DNA from: Streptomyces sp. NBC_01198
Lineage (GTDB): Bacteria > Actinomycetota > Actinomycetes > Streptomycetales > Streptomycetaceae
Reading direction: 5' to 3'
Length of the DNA stretch: 64,000 bases
Assembly: GCF_036010485.1 (NCBI RefSeq)
Contig: NZ_CP108568.1
Coordinates: 6,742,001-6,806,000 of the forward strand
Under the pieces are notes generated by a model that did no database searches, was not told where the DNA came from, and saw only the letters and a list, made by a program, of their open reading frames with translations. Position 1 is the first letter of the stretch; every line of letters begins with the position of its first letter. Below, in pieces: positions 39,109 to 50,678 of the stretch. The position numbers and the translations under genes were made by a program.

Positions 39109-39737
39109 CACCTGTTACGCAGCTCGCCACCGCGCTCGCCTCCGCACAGGGCGACGGGAAGCACTCGGCGAAGGTCACCGACTGGACCGACAGGATCGGC
39201 TGGATCGTCGGCCTGCTCCTCTTCGTCGGCCTTGTCTACTGGCTGATGCGGCAGGGCTGGCAGTGGCGCCGCACCCTGCAGGGCGGCCTGCCCGCCCTCC
39301 CGCAGGCCCCCGAAACCCCCGGCGAGGCGCTGCTGTCGACGGAGGGCCGCTACCACGGCAGCACCACCGCGGGGCAGTGGCTGGACCGGATCGTCGCCCA
39401 CGGCCTCGGCGTCCGCAGCCGGGCCGCGCTCACCCTCACCGAGCAGGGCCTGGACGTGGACCGCACCGGCGCCCCCGGCTTCTTCGTACCCGTCGCCGCC
39501 CTGCGCGGCGCCCGGCTCGACAAGGGCATCGCGGGCAAGGTGCTCACCGAGGGCGGCCTGCTGGTCGTCACCTGGGAGCACGGCGGCACCCTCATCGACT
39601 CCGGCTTCCGCTCCGACCGGTCCGCCGAGCACCCGGCGTGGGTCGAGCAGATCAACCGGCTCAGTGGCGACAGCGTCGTCGTCTTCACCGACACCAGGCC
39701 GGGCAGCAGGCAACACGAGAAGGAAGGCGCACAATGA
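39105..39737 (+). CDS. Membrane protein with PH-like domain in the pyrimidine operon
   Basis: A 210-residue protein with one membrane helix (about residues 30-48, [19 protein letters not shown]) and a C-terminal region (about 70-190) resembling a PH-like domain ([34 protein letters not shown]). Both ends overlap the flanking pyrC and carA genes by the ATGA pattern, so it is an integral part of the operon. Similar genes at this place are recalled from other actinobacteria. The role is unknown; no transport motif was recognised. Confidence 0.8.
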   Translation: MTPVTQLATALASAQGDGKHSAKVTDWTDRIGWIVGLLLFVGLVYWLMRQGWQWRRTLQGGLPALPQAPETPGEALLSTEGRYHGSTTAGQWLDRIVAHGLGVRSRAALTLTEQGLDVDRTGAPGFFVPVAALRGARLDKGIAGKVLTEGGLLVVTWEHGGTLIDSGFRSDRSAEHPAWVEQINRLSGDSVVVFTDTRPGSRQHEKEGAQ

Positions 39738-40859
39738 CGACCTCCACCCGGGCGGCCACCGCACCCGCCGTACTCGTCCTGGAGGACGGCCGCATCTTCC
39801 GCGGCCGCGCCTACGGAGCGGTGGGGGAGACCTTCGGCGAGGCGGTCTTCTCCACCGGCATGACCGGCTACCAGGAGACGCTGACCGACCCCTCGTACCA
39901 CCGCCAGGTGGTCGTCATGACCGCCCCGCACGTCGGCAACACCGGCGTCAACGACGAGGACCCCGAGTCCTCCCGCATCTGGGTCGCCGGCTACGTCGTA
40001 CGCGACCCGGCGCGCGTGCCGTCCAGCTGGCGCTCCCGGCGCTCCCTGGACGACGAGCTCACCGCACAGGGCGTCGTCGGCATCAGCGGCGTCGACACCC
40101 GGGCCCTGACCCGGCACCTGCGCGAGCGCGGCGCCATGCGGGTCGGCATCTTCTCCGGCGACTCCCTCGCCGACGACGAGACCATGCTCGCCCGGGTCCG
40201 GCAGGCCCCCGAGATGACCGGCGCCGACCTGTCCGCCGAGGTCGCCACCGAGCAGGCGTACGTCGTCCCGGCGATCGGCCCGCGGCGCTTCACCGTCGCC
40301 GCCCTCGACCTCGGCATCAAGGGCATGACCCCGCACCGGATGGCCGAGCGCGGCATCGAGGTGCACGTGCTGCCCGCGACCGCGACCGTCGAGGACGTCT
40401 ACGCCGTCGCCCCGGACGGCGTCTTCCTGTCCAACGGCCCCGGCGACCCGGCCACCGCCGAACTCGGCGTCATCCAGGAGGTGTTGGGCCGCAGCACCCC
40501 GCTGTTCGGCATCTGCTTCGGCAACCAGCTGCTCGGCCGGGCGCTCGGCTTCGGCACCTACAAGCTCAAGTACGGCCACCGCGGCATCAACCAGCCCGTG
40601 CAGGACCGCGCCACCGGCAAGGTCGAGGTCACCGCGCACAACCACGGCTTCGCCGTGGACGCACCGCTCGACCGGGTCAGCGACACCCCCTTCGGGCGCG
40701 CCGAGGTCAGCCATGTCTGCCTCAACGACCAGGTGGTGGAAGGGCTGCGGCTGCTCGACCGGCCGGCCTTCAGCGTCCAGTACCACCCCGAGGCCGCCGC
40801 GGGCCCGCACGACGCCGCGTATCTGTTCGACCGCTTCATCGAGCTCATGGAGGCCCAGC

Positions 40860-40867
<8 letters not shown>
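39734..40867 (+). CDS. carA: Carbamoyl-phosphate synthase small subunit
   Basis: Glutaminase subunit that delivers ammonia to CarB. The 377-residue protein has an N-terminal small-subunit domain ([32 protein letters not shown]) and a class I glutamine amidotransferase domain with FLSNGPGDP, the nucleophile Cys in LFGICFGNQ, and [11 protein letters not shown] with catalytic His and Glu. The ATG overlaps the previous stop. The stop overlaps the carB start by 8 bases. Confidence 0.96.
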
Positions 40868-44171
<3,304 letters not shown>

Positions 44172-44189
44172 CCTCCGGCTGGGCCGGCT

Positions 44190-44320
44190 GTGCGGCTCCC
44201 CTTGCGCAGGGGGTGCGCTTCCACCGGCCGCGGTGGTCGGTGGGTCCCTTTTGCGCAGGGGGAGTGCGCTTCCGCGGGCCGCGGTGGCTGGTGCGGTCCC
44301 CTTGCGCAGGGGGGTGCCCA
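44190..44320. repeat. Three imperfect ~50-bp direct repeats
   Basis: Units starting near 44190, 44241 and 44291 share a CCCCTTGCGCAGGGGG hairpin core, a GTGCGCTTCC segment and GGCCGCGGTGG. The third is truncated at about 30 bases. Confidence 0.8.
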
Positions 44321-44321
44321 C

Positions 44322-44520
44322 CAGGGGCGCGGGGAACTGCGCGACCGGCCCCCACCGGGGGCGCGGGTCGTCACCGGCCGAAAGGGGCTGCTCGGTCCGT
44401 GCCGGACCACCGGCCGGTGGTGGGTTGCGCGCGAAGTTCCCCGCGCCCCTGCGGGGCGCAACGAGCCGCTCGGACAGCGCGCCACCGTTCGGGCTGGGCG
44501 CGTAGTTCCCCGCGCCCGTG
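44322..44520. repeat. Three copies of the GTTCCCCGCGCCC element
   Basis: One copy on the minus strand (from 44322, with GCGCGGGGAACTGCGCGA) and two on the plus strand (about 44430-44451 and 44497-44519), degenerate in the GCGCAGTT part (GCGAAGTT and GCGTAGTT). Confidence 0.8.
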
Positions 44521-44601
44521 GTGGGGTGCACCCCGCCGTGAGGGGGAATCGCGGAATCGTCGCGCCCGGAGGGGCGCATCGTAGGAGACAAAGGTGAGGG
44601 C

Positions 44602-45711
44602 GTGTACGACCTGTTCTTTCGGGTGGTGTTCCGGCGGATGGACGCCGAATCCGCCCACCGGACGGCCTTCCGGTGGATCCGGGCCGCGGCCAGGATCCCC
44701 GTGGTGCGGGCGGCGGTCGCCGCGGCCGCGGCTCCGCGGCACCCGGGGCTGCGGACCCTCGCGTTCGGGCGGGAGATGCGCGGCCCGTTCGGCCTGGCCG
44801 CCGGCTTCGACAAGAACGCCGTCGCGATCGACGGCATGTCCATGCTCGGCTTCGACCACGTCGAGATCGGCACCGTCACCGCCCGGCAGCAGCCGGGCAA
44901 CCCGGCCCCCCGGCTGTTCCGCCTGGTCGGCGACCGCGCGCTGATCAACCGGATGGGCTTCAACAACGACGGCTCCGCCGCCGTCGCCGCCCGGCTCGCC
45001 GCCCGGCGGGTGGTCTTCCCGACCACCGTCGGCGTCAACATCGGCAAGACGAAGGTCGTCCCGGAGGGCGAGGCCGTACAGGATTACGTGACCTCCGCCG
45101 AGCGGCTGGCCCGATACGCCGACTACCTGGTCGTCAACGTGTCCTCGCCCAACACCCCCGGGCTGCGCGACCTGCAGGCCACCGCGGCCCTGCGGCCGCT
45201 GCTCACGGCCGTACGGGAGGCCGCCGACCGTACGGTCACCGAGCGCCGGGTGCCGCTGCTGGTCAAGATCGCACCCGACCTCGCCGACGCCGACGTGGAC
45301 GCGGTGGCCGACCTCGCGGTGGAGCTGGGTCTCGACGGCATCATCGCCACCAACACCACGATCGCCCGCGAAGGCCTCGGACTGACCTCGGACCCGGCGG
45401 TGGTCGCGGAGACCGGCGGGCTGTCCGGCGCCCCGCTGGAGGACCGCTCGCTGGACGTGCTGCGGCGGCTGTACGCGCGGGTCGGCGACCGGATCACGCT
45501 GGTCGGCGTCGGCGGCATCGAGAACGCCGAGGACGCCTGGCGGCGCATCCTCGCCGGTGCCACGCTCGTACAGGGATACAGCGCCTTCATCTACCAGGGC
45601 CCCTTCTGGATGCGCGCGGTCCACCGGGGGCTGGCGGCCCGGCTGGCCGCGAGCCCGTACGCCACCCTCGCCGACGCGGTCGGCGCCGACACCAGGAAGG
45701 CCACCTCATGA
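44602..45711 (+). CDS. pyrD: Dihydroorotate dehydrogenase (quinone), class 2
   Basis: Oxidises dihydroorotate to orotate with a quinone acceptor at the membrane. The 369-residue protein has the class 2 N-terminal extension ([19 protein letters not shown]) and the FMN-barrel motifs [36 protein letters not shown] with the catalytic Ser region, and [12 protein letters not shown] is chosen by the family N-terminus. The stop overlaps the pyrF ATG. Confidence 0.96.
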   Translation: MYDLFFRVVFRRMDAESAHRTAFRWIRAAARIPVVRAAVAAAAAPRHPGLRTLAFGREMRGPFGLAAGFDKNAVAIDGMSMLGFDHVEIGTVTARQQPGNPAPRLFRLVGDRALINRMGFNNDGSAAVAARLAARRVVFPTTVGVNIGKTKVVPEGEAVQDYVTSAERLARYADYLVVNVSSPNTPGLRDLQATAALRPLLTAVREAADRTVTERRVPLLVKIAPDLADADVDAVADLAVELGLDGIIATNTTIAREGLGLTSDPAVVAETGGLSGAPLEDRSLDVLRRLYARVGDRITLVGVGGIENAEDAWRRILAGATLVQGYSAFIYQGPFWMRAVHRGLAARLAASPYATLADAVGADTRKATS

Positions 45712-46556
45712 CGACCGAGCACCCGGAGGCGTTCGGCGCGCGGCTGCGCCGTGCCATGGACACCCGCGGCCCGTTGTGCGTGGGCATCGACCCGCACGCC
45801 TCGCTGCTGGCGGACTGGGGTCTCGGCGACGGCGTCGTGGCGCTGGAGCGCTTCACGATGACCGTGGTGGAGGCGCTGGGGGAGCAGGTCGCGGTCGTCA
45901 AACCGCAGTCCGCGTTCTTCGAGCGTTTCGGCTCCGCCGGTGTCGCGGTGCTGGAACGGGCGGTGTCCGCGGCCCGGCAGGCGGGCGCGCTGGTGCTGAT
46001 GGACGCCAAGCGCGGCGACATCGGCTCGACGATGGCCGCCTACGCCGCCACGTATCTGGACAAGGACTCGCCGCTGTTCAGCGACGCGCTCACCGTCAGC
46101 CCCTACCTGGGCTTCGGCTCGCTGCGGCCCGCGCTCGACGCGGCGCGGATCTCCGGCTCCGGCGTCTTCGTGCTGGCGCTGACCTCGAACCCGGAGGGCG
46201 CGCAGGTGCAGCGGGCGACGGCGGGCGACGGCCGTTCGGTCGCGCAGTTGATGCTCGACGACATCAAGGCGGAGAACGCCGGCGCCGTTCCGCTCGGCTC
46301 TGTCGGCGCGGTCGTCGGCGCGACGCTCGGCGAGGCCGGCGTGGACCTGGCGGTGAACGGGCCGTTGCTGGCCCCCGGCGTCGGCGCCCAGGGTGCGACC
46401 CCGACCGATCTTCCCGGGGTCTTCGGCGCCGCCCTCGGCAATGTGCTGCCGAGTGTGAGTCGCGGAGTGCTCAGCCGGGGCCCCGACGTGTCCGCTCTGC
46501 GCGATGCGGCTTCGCGATACGCGGACGAGGTGCGCGCGGCCTTCGAAGGGGCCTGA
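45708..46556 (+). CDS. pyrF: Orotidine 5'-phosphate decarboxylase
   Basis: Last step of UMP synthesis. The 282-residue protein belongs to the long type 2 family. The catalytic Lys lies in LMDAKRGDIGSTM, and CVGIDPH, PQSAFFERFG, VFVLALTSNPEG and the phosphate-binding LLAPGVGAQG segment are present. The ATG overlaps the pyrD stop (ATGA). It ends the operon; the following 323-base region carries no gene apart from promoter-like DNA for the sIHF gene. Confidence 0.95.
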   Translation: MTTEHPEAFGARLRRAMDTRGPLCVGIDPHASLLADWGLGDGVVALERFTMTVVEALGEQVAVVKPQSAFFERFGSAGVAVLERAVSAARQAGALVLMDAKRGDIGSTMAAYAATYLDKDSPLFSDALTVSPYLGFGSLRPALDAARISGSGVFVLALTSNPEGAQVQRATAGDGRSVAQLMLDDIKAENAGAVPLGSVGAVVGATLGEAGVDLAVNGPLLAPGVGAQGATPTDLPGVFGAALGNVLPSVSRGVLSRGPDVSALRDAASRYADEVRAAFEGA

Positions 46557-46741
46557 AGCGATCTTCGGAAGGCCCGAAGGGCGGGGCAATAGTGCGGTAA
46601 TACCCTCCGGTAATCCGGTCGAATATCGAACCGAAAAAGGGCCGGTTTCAACCACCTGCGACATTGGGCCTGCGACCTGTTCCGCTTTGTCCCAAATATC
46701 CCGTCGGATGAAGGCTGACCAGGACTTTTCGTCTGTTCTCG

Positions 46742-46770
46742 CTGACTTGAGCCGTCCGGACCGCTAGTCT
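46742..46770 (+). promoter_or_regulatory. Candidate promoter upstream of the sIHF gene
   Basis: CTGACT and TAGTCT are 17 bases apart, about 110 bases before the native sIHF start, in the 323-base AT-richer gap after pyrF (46557-46879). The gap also has a GTGTG-TTT-CACAC inverted repeat at 46827-46839. No other gene is seen there. Confidence 0.4.
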
Positions 46771-46879
46771 CCGACAGGAGCGCGCAGTTCACCCGCGCGG
46801 CTCTTCATCCCGCAGGTGCGGGGTGAGTGTGTTTCACACGGTCCATATCCGATTGCTCTACATCCGAGGTGACGTAGGC

Positions 46880-46898
46880 GTGGCTCTTCCGCCCCTTA
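46880..46898 (+). pseudogene. Detached first six codons of the sIHF gene
   Basis: GTG GCT CTT CCG CCC CTT A, preceded by GAGG, encodes MALPPL, the expected sIHF N-terminus. Joined to the sequence after the IS (removing one TTA copy) it reads MALPPLTPEQ, i.e. the intact gene. The frame runs on into the element without meaning. Confidence 0.85.
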
Positions 46899-46935
46899 GA
46901 AGTCGTCTCATTTGGAAGTTCGGTAATCTGCGGTC

Positions 46936-47289
46936 GTGGGGATCGTGGAGCGCCTGGTGCCAGATGAACTGTGGGAGTTTTTCCAGAGGGTCGTGCCGCC
47001 TGCGCCGTCGCGGCCGCAGGGTGGCGGCCGGCGTCGGTACGGAGACCGCGAGGTGCTGGCGGCCATCGTGTTCGTCGCCACCTCCGGCTGTACCTGGAGG
47101 CAGTTGCCGCCTTCCTTCGGACCATCGGGACCCACGGCCCACCGCCGGTTCACCGAATGGAGCAAGGCCCGGGTGTGGGCCAAGCTTCACCGCCTGGTCC
47201 TGGACGAACTCGGCGCACGCGGCGGGCTGGACTGGAGTCGCTGCGCGATCGACTCGGTGAACATGCGGGCTCTGAAAAGGGGGACCTGA
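46936..47289 (+). CDS. IS5-family transposase, upstream frame (OrfA)
   Basis: N-terminal part of the transposase, 117 residues from a GTG start (MGIVERLVPDELWEFFQRVVP). It contains the DUF4096-like helical domain (WRQLPPSFGPSGPTAHRRFTEW) and the first catalytic Asp in AIDSVNM. It ends at a TGA just after CTGAAAAGGGGGACC. A -1 slip on the run of five G at 47279-47283 would join it to the downstream frame as ...ALKRGDLTGPNPVDRG, restoring a continuous IS427-type sequence. Confidence 0.88.
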   Translation: MGIVERLVPDELWEFFQRVVPPAPSRPQGGGRRRYGDREVLAAIVFVATSGCTWRQLPPSFGPSGPTAHRRFTEWSKARVWAKLHRLVLDELGARGGLDWSRCAIDSVNMRALKRGT

Positions 47290-47738
47290 CAGGTCCGAAT
47301 CCTGTCGATCGGGGCAAGTACGGCTCGAAGATCCACTTGATCACCGAGCGGACCGGTCTGCCCATATCCGTCGGGATCTCGGGGGCGAACCTGCACGACA
47401 GCCAGGCCCTCATCCCACTGGTCTGCGGCATTCCGCCGATCCGCTCCCAGCGCGGTCCGCGTCGCCGGCATCCCGCCAAACTGCACGCGGACAAGGGCTA
47501 CGACTACAACCACCTGCGCAGATGGCTCGCCTTACGCGGGATCACGCACCGCATTGCCCGCAAAGGCATCGAGTCCTCCCAACGCCTCGGTCGTCATCGC
47601 TGGACCGTCGAACGCACCATGGCCTGGCTGGCCGGATGCCGCCGTCTGCACCGCCGGTACGAACGCAAAGCCGAGCACTTCCTCGCCTTCGCCAGCATCG
47701 CCTGCACTCTCATCTGCTACCGCAGACTCACCAAATGA
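47283..47738 (+). CDS. IS5-family transposase, downstream frame (OrfB)
   Basis: C-terminal part of the transposase, expected to be made as a fusion by -1 frameshifting (total about 267 residues). It holds GPNPVDRGKYGSKIHLI, the second catalytic Asp in HADKGYDYNHLRRWL and the Glu in RRWTVERTMAWL, so the DDE triad is complete. The frame is open back to 46971, but upstream it is a shadow of the first frame. Its TGA overlaps the ATG that reopens the sIHF gene (ATGA), so transposase and sIHF translation may be coupled. Confidence 0.88.
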   Translation, partial: DLTGPNPVDRGKYGSKIHLITERTGLPISVGISGANLHDSQALIPLVCGIPPIRSQRGPRRRHPAKLHADKGYDYNHLRRWLALRGITHRIARKGIESSQRLGRHRWTVERTMAWLAGCRRLHRRYERKAEHFLAFASIACTLICYRRLTK

Positions 47739-48055
47739 GACGACTTTTTACCCCTGAACAGCGCGCTGCCGCGCTCGAAAAGGCCGCTGCGGCTCGCCGG
47801 GAGCGCGCCGAGGTCAAGAACCGGCTCAAGCACTCCGGCGCCTCCCTGCACGAGGTCATCAAGCAAGGCCAGGAGAACGACGTCATCGGCAAGATGAAGG
47901 TCTCCGCCCTGCTCGAATCCCTCCCCGGTGTCGGGAAAGTGCGCGCCAAGCAGATCATGGAACGGCTCGGCATCTCCGAGAGCCGCCGAGTGCGCGGTCT
48001 TGGCTCGAACCAGATCGCGTCCCTGGAGCGCGAGTTCGGCGGTACCCCCGCCTGA
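47735..48055 (+). CDS. Integration host factor sIHF/mIHF with IS-derived start
   Basis: Actinobacterial nucleoid-associated protein involved in chromosome condensation and development. The normal N-terminus MALPPLTPEQ has been split off by the IS. Beyond the element the frame starts at an ATG supplied by the IS right end, giving MRRLFTPEQ and then the complete protein (106 residues). The H2TH/helix-hairpin-helix region ([22 protein letters not shown], about 59-80, read as two blocks) is intact. No Shine-Dalgarno precedes the new ATG; it overlaps the transposase stop, so reinitiation is the likely route of expression. A 37-base gap leads to gmk. Confidence 0.85.
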   Translation: MRRLFTPEQRAAALEKAAAARRERAEVKNRLKHSGASLHEVIKQGQENDVIGKMKVSALLESLPGVGKVRAKQIMERLGISESRRVRGLGSNQIASLEREFGGTPA

Positions 48056-48080
48056 GGTCCCGGCACGTCCGGGAACCAGG

Positions 48081-48086
48081 GATAAT
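48081..48086 (+). promoter_or_regulatory. -10 element (GATAAT) for gmk
   Basis: GATAAT ends 6 bases before the gmk ATG, and no Shine-Dalgarno lies between, so gmk may be transcribed from a leaderless promoter separate from the IS-affected sIHF gene. No clear -35 was found. Confidence 0.5.
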
Positions 48087-48092
48087 CGCTCC

Positions 48093-48716
48093 ATGAGCTC
48101 TGCAGTCTCCCGGGGGGCAACACGCCCCCTCGCTTCGCAGGGGGTCGCTCCGACCCCCCCGGTCAGACGTCCGCGGCTGACCGTGCTCTCCGGCCCCTCC
48201 GGGGTCGGCAAGAGCACGGTCGTCGCGCACCTGCGCACGGTGCACCCCGAGGTCTGGCTCTCGGTGTCGGCGACCACCCGCAGGCCGCGCCCCGGCGAAC
48301 AGCACGGTGTGCAGTATTTCTTCGTCGACGATGACGAGTTCGACAAACTCGTCGCGAACGGCGAACTGCTGGAGTGGGCGGAATTCGCCGGCCACCGCTA
48401 CGGCACCCCGCGTCGCGCGGTGCTCGACAAGCTCGCCGCGGGCGAGCCGGTGCTGCTGGAGATCGACCTCCAGGGTGCCCGGCTGGTCCGCGAGTCGATG
48501 CCCGACGCCCATCTGGTCTTCCTCGCCCCGCCCAGCTGGGACGAGCTGGTCCGCAGGCTCACCGGCCGCGGCACCGAGTCGCCCGAGGTGATCGAGCGGC
48601 GACTGGTCACCGCGAGGGTCGAACTGGCCGCCGAGTCCGAGTTCGACCGGACCCTTGTCAACACCTCCGTCGAGGATGTAGCACGTGAGCTGCTAGCCTT
48701 GATGGAGATTGTCTGA
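48093..48716 (+). CDS. gmk: Guanylate kinase
   Basis: Phosphorylates GMP to GDP. The 207-residue protein has an N-terminal extension of about 27 residues and then [16 protein letters not shown] (Walker A), [21 protein letters not shown], the GMP-binding [10 protein letters not shown] segment and [10 protein letters not shown]. The ATG is chosen by position after GATAAT; the frame is open upstream in sIHF DNA. In this group gmk follows sIHF and precedes rpoZ. Confidence 0.95.
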   Translation: MSSAVSRGATRPLASQGVAPTPPVRRPRLTVLSGPSGVGKSTVVAHLRTVHPEVWLSVSATTRRPRPGEQHGVQYFFVDDDEFDKLVANGELLEWAEFAGHRYGTPRRAVLDKLAAGEPVLLEIDLQGARLVRESMPDAHLVFLAPPSWDELVRRLTGRGTESPEVIERRLVTARVELAAESEFDRTLVNTSVEDVARELLALMEIV

Positions 48717-48786
48717 ACGATCTTGTGTTCGTCCCAGCCGGTCTTTCACCGGCCGGCATCATCCAATCAGTAGGGGTAGGTAGAGC

Positions 48787-49059
48787 GTGTCCTCTTCCAT
48801 CACCACGCCCGAGGGCATCATCAACCCGCCGATCGACGAGCTGCTCGAAGCCACCGACTCCAAGTACAGCCTGGTGATCTACGCGGCCAAGCGTGCCCGC
48901 CAGATCAACGCGTACTACTCCCAGCTGGGCGAGGGCCTGCTGGAATACGTCGGCCCCCTGGTGGACACCCACGTCCACGAGAAGCCGCTCTCGATCGCGC
49001 TGCGCGAGATCAACGCGGGTCTGCTGACCTCGGAGGCTGTGGAGGCCCCCGCACACTGA
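48787..49059 (+). CDS. rpoZ: RNA polymerase omega subunit
   Basis: Small subunit that helps assemble RNA polymerase around beta-prime. The 90-residue product contains [30 protein letters not shown] split by the conserved SKYSLV and AKRARQIN motifs, and ends with [10 protein letters not shown]. The GTG start follows GGGGTAGGTAGAGC. It lies 70 bases after gmk; the gap contains a small GCCGGT/ACCGGC hairpin. A strong terminator follows. Confidence 0.96.
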   Translation: MSSSITTPEGIINPPIDELLEATDSKYSLVIYAAKRARQINAYYSQLGEGLLEYVGPLVDTHVHEKPLSIALREINAGLLTSEAVEAPAH

Positions 49060-49120
49060 GCGCTCGCGCTCACAGGACATTCCGTACGGCTTCGGTACAG
49101 CACGTCCTTACGGCATCACC

Positions 49121-49153
49121 CACGGGCCCGGCGGCGCGACCGCCGGGCCCGTG
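49121..49153 (+). terminator. Terminator after rpoZ
   Basis: Perfect 14-bp stem (CACGGGCCCGGCGG) with a CGCGA loop, 62 bases after the rpoZ stop. Confidence 0.85.
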
Positions 49154-49199
49154 GTGTGTCATGGGAGGAGCGGTTCCTTCGACACCGGCGGGAGAGACG

Positions 49200-50468
49200 A
49201 TGACGCGCGAGGCTGACGGCGGGCACACGGCGGGCGGCAGGCCACGGGTGGTGCTCGGGGTGGGCGGCGGAATCGCCGCCTACAAGGCCTGCGAGTTGCT
49301 GCGCCGCTTCACCGAGTCCGGGCACGACGTCACGGTGGTGCCGACCGACTCCGCCCTGCACTTCGTCGGCGAGGCCACCTGGTCCGCGCTGTCCGGCAAC
49401 CCCGTCTCCACCCGGGTCTGGGACGGCGTCCACGAGGTGCCGCACGTCAGGATCGGCCAGCACGCCGACCTGGTGGTGGTCGCCCCCGCCACGGCCGACC
49501 TGCTGGCCAGGGCCGCCCACGGCCTGGCGGACGACCTGCTCACCAACACCCTGCTCACCGCCCGCTGCTCGGTCGTCTTCGCCCCCGCGATGCACACCGA
49601 GATGTGGGAGCACCCGGCCACCCAGGAGAACGTCGCCACCCTGCGCCGCCGCGGCGCCGTCGTGATCGAGCCCGCGGTCGGCCGGCTCACCGGTGTCGAC
49701 ACCGGCAAGGGCCGGCTGCCCGACCCCGCCGAGATCCACCAGGTCTGCCGCCGGGTGATGGCCCGCGGCGCCCTGCCGCGGGATCTGGCCGGCCGCCACG
49801 TGGTGGTCAGCGCGGGCGGCACCAGGGAACCCCTCGACCCGGTTCGCTACCTCGGCAACCGCTCCTCGGGCAAGCAGGGCTACGCGCTGGCCCGTACCGC
49901 GGTCGCCCGCGGCGCCCGGGTGACCCTGGTCGCCGCCAACACCGCGCTGCCCGACCCGGCCGGCGCCGACGTGGTGGCCGTCGGCACCGCGGCCCAGCTG
50001 CGCGAGGCGGTGTTCAAGGCCGCGGGCGACGCGGACGCGGTCGTGATGGCGGCGGCGGTCGCCGACTTCCGGCCCACCGTCTACGCCACCGCCAAGATCA
50101 AGAAGAAGGACGGCGAGGAGCCCGCGCCCATCGCGCTGACCCGCAACCCCGACATCCTCGCCGAGCTGTCCGGGGACCGGCCGCGTACCGGACAGGTGGT
50201 CGTCGGCTTCGCCGCCGAGACCGACGACGCGCTGGCCAACGGCCGCGGGAAGCTCGCCCGCAAGGGCTGTGACCTGCTGGTGGTCAACGAGGTGGGGGAG
50301 GACCGGGCGTTCGGCAGCGAGGACAACGAGGCGGTGGTGCTGGGCGCCGACGGCAGCGAGACCCCGGTCCCGTTCGGCCCGAAGGAAGCGCTCGCCGACA
50401 CGGTGTGGGACCTGGTCGCGGCCCGGCTGCCGGCGGGGTCCGGGCGGAATTCCTCCGATCGGCCGTAG
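49200..50468 (+). CDS. coaBC: Bifunctional phosphopantothenoylcysteine decarboxylase/synthase
   Basis: Two successive steps of coenzyme A synthesis. The 422-residue protein has the flavoprotein CoaC domain (VVLGVGGGIAAYKACELLR, APATADLLARAAHG, APAMHTEMWEHPA) and then the CoaB synthase domain (VVVSAGGTREPLDPVRYL, NRSSGKQGYALA, MAAAVADFRP, and a K-K-rich segment followed by ALTRNPDIL). The ATG is supported by GGAGAGACG; an in-frame ATG 13 codons upstream is less likely. It follows the rpoZ terminator, so it has its own promoter. Confidence 0.95.
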   Translation: MTREADGGHTAGGRPRVVLGVGGGIAAYKACELLRRFTESGHDVTVVPTDSALHFVGEATWSALSGNPVSTRVWDGVHEVPHVRIGQHADLVVVAPATADLLARAAHGLADDLLTNTLLTARCSVVFAPAMHTEMWEHPATQENVATLRRRGAVVIEPAVGRLTGVDTGKGRLPDPAEIHQVCRRVMARGALPRDLAGRHVVVSAGGTREPLDPVRYLGNRSSGKQGYALARTAVARGARVTLVAANTALPDPAGADVVAVGTAAQLREAVFKAAGDADAVVMAAAVADFRPTVYATAKIKKKDGEEPAPIALTRNPDILAELSGDRPRTGQVVVGFAAETDDALANGRGKLARKGCDLLVVNEVGEDRAFGSEDNEAVVLGADGSETPVPFGPKEALADTVWDLVAARLPAGSGRNSSDRP

Positions 50469-50678
50469 CGAAACGGGCAAATCACCTGATGTATCCGCTC
50501 TTCGGGATCTATCGTCGTACTGCCGGACGCGGCGGTGCGCAGGTTGGCATATCCAAGGAACGAGATGCCGTGCCCGCCCGGGCGGTGCGACCGATAAACT
50601 GGCGCCGGAGCGCCGGGCGCAGCCCTGTGTGCTCCGCCAAAGATTCAGCCAGCAGCCGCTGCAACCCCAGGGAGCGAT

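Larger units (their letters stand above)
44172..44601. other. Repeat-rich intergenic region between carB and pyrD
   Basis: A 430-base gap inside the pyr operon with no credible gene. It contains three imperfect direct repeats of about 50 bases and three copies of the GTTCCCCGCGCCC-type element, one of them inverted. Hairpins could lower or separate pyrD-pyrF expression. No promoter was clearly recognised. Confidence 0.8.
46899..47747 (+). mobile_element. IS5-family (IS427-like) insertion sequence in the sIHF gene
   Basis: An 849-bp element flanked by TTA duplications (46896-46898 and 47748-47750). The ends are inverted repeats AAGTCGTCTCATTTGG, matching at 16 of 17 positions, with a further TCTGCGGT block inside each. 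It encodes one transposase in two overlapping frames. The insertion lies after codon 6 of the sIHF gene. Confidence 0.92.

Noticed and set aside
44190-44320. Possible CRISPR array between carB and pyrD
   Set aside because: Only three imperfect units with no unique spacers; no cas genes are present.
46823-47260. A 145-codon open frame starting upstream of the IS
   Set aside because: It is the native sIHF start running into the wrong frame of the IS; it has no protein features after VALPPL.
50469-50678. SAM riboswitch upstream of metK
   Set aside because: No SAM-I or SAM-II core could be traced; only weak hairpins are present.
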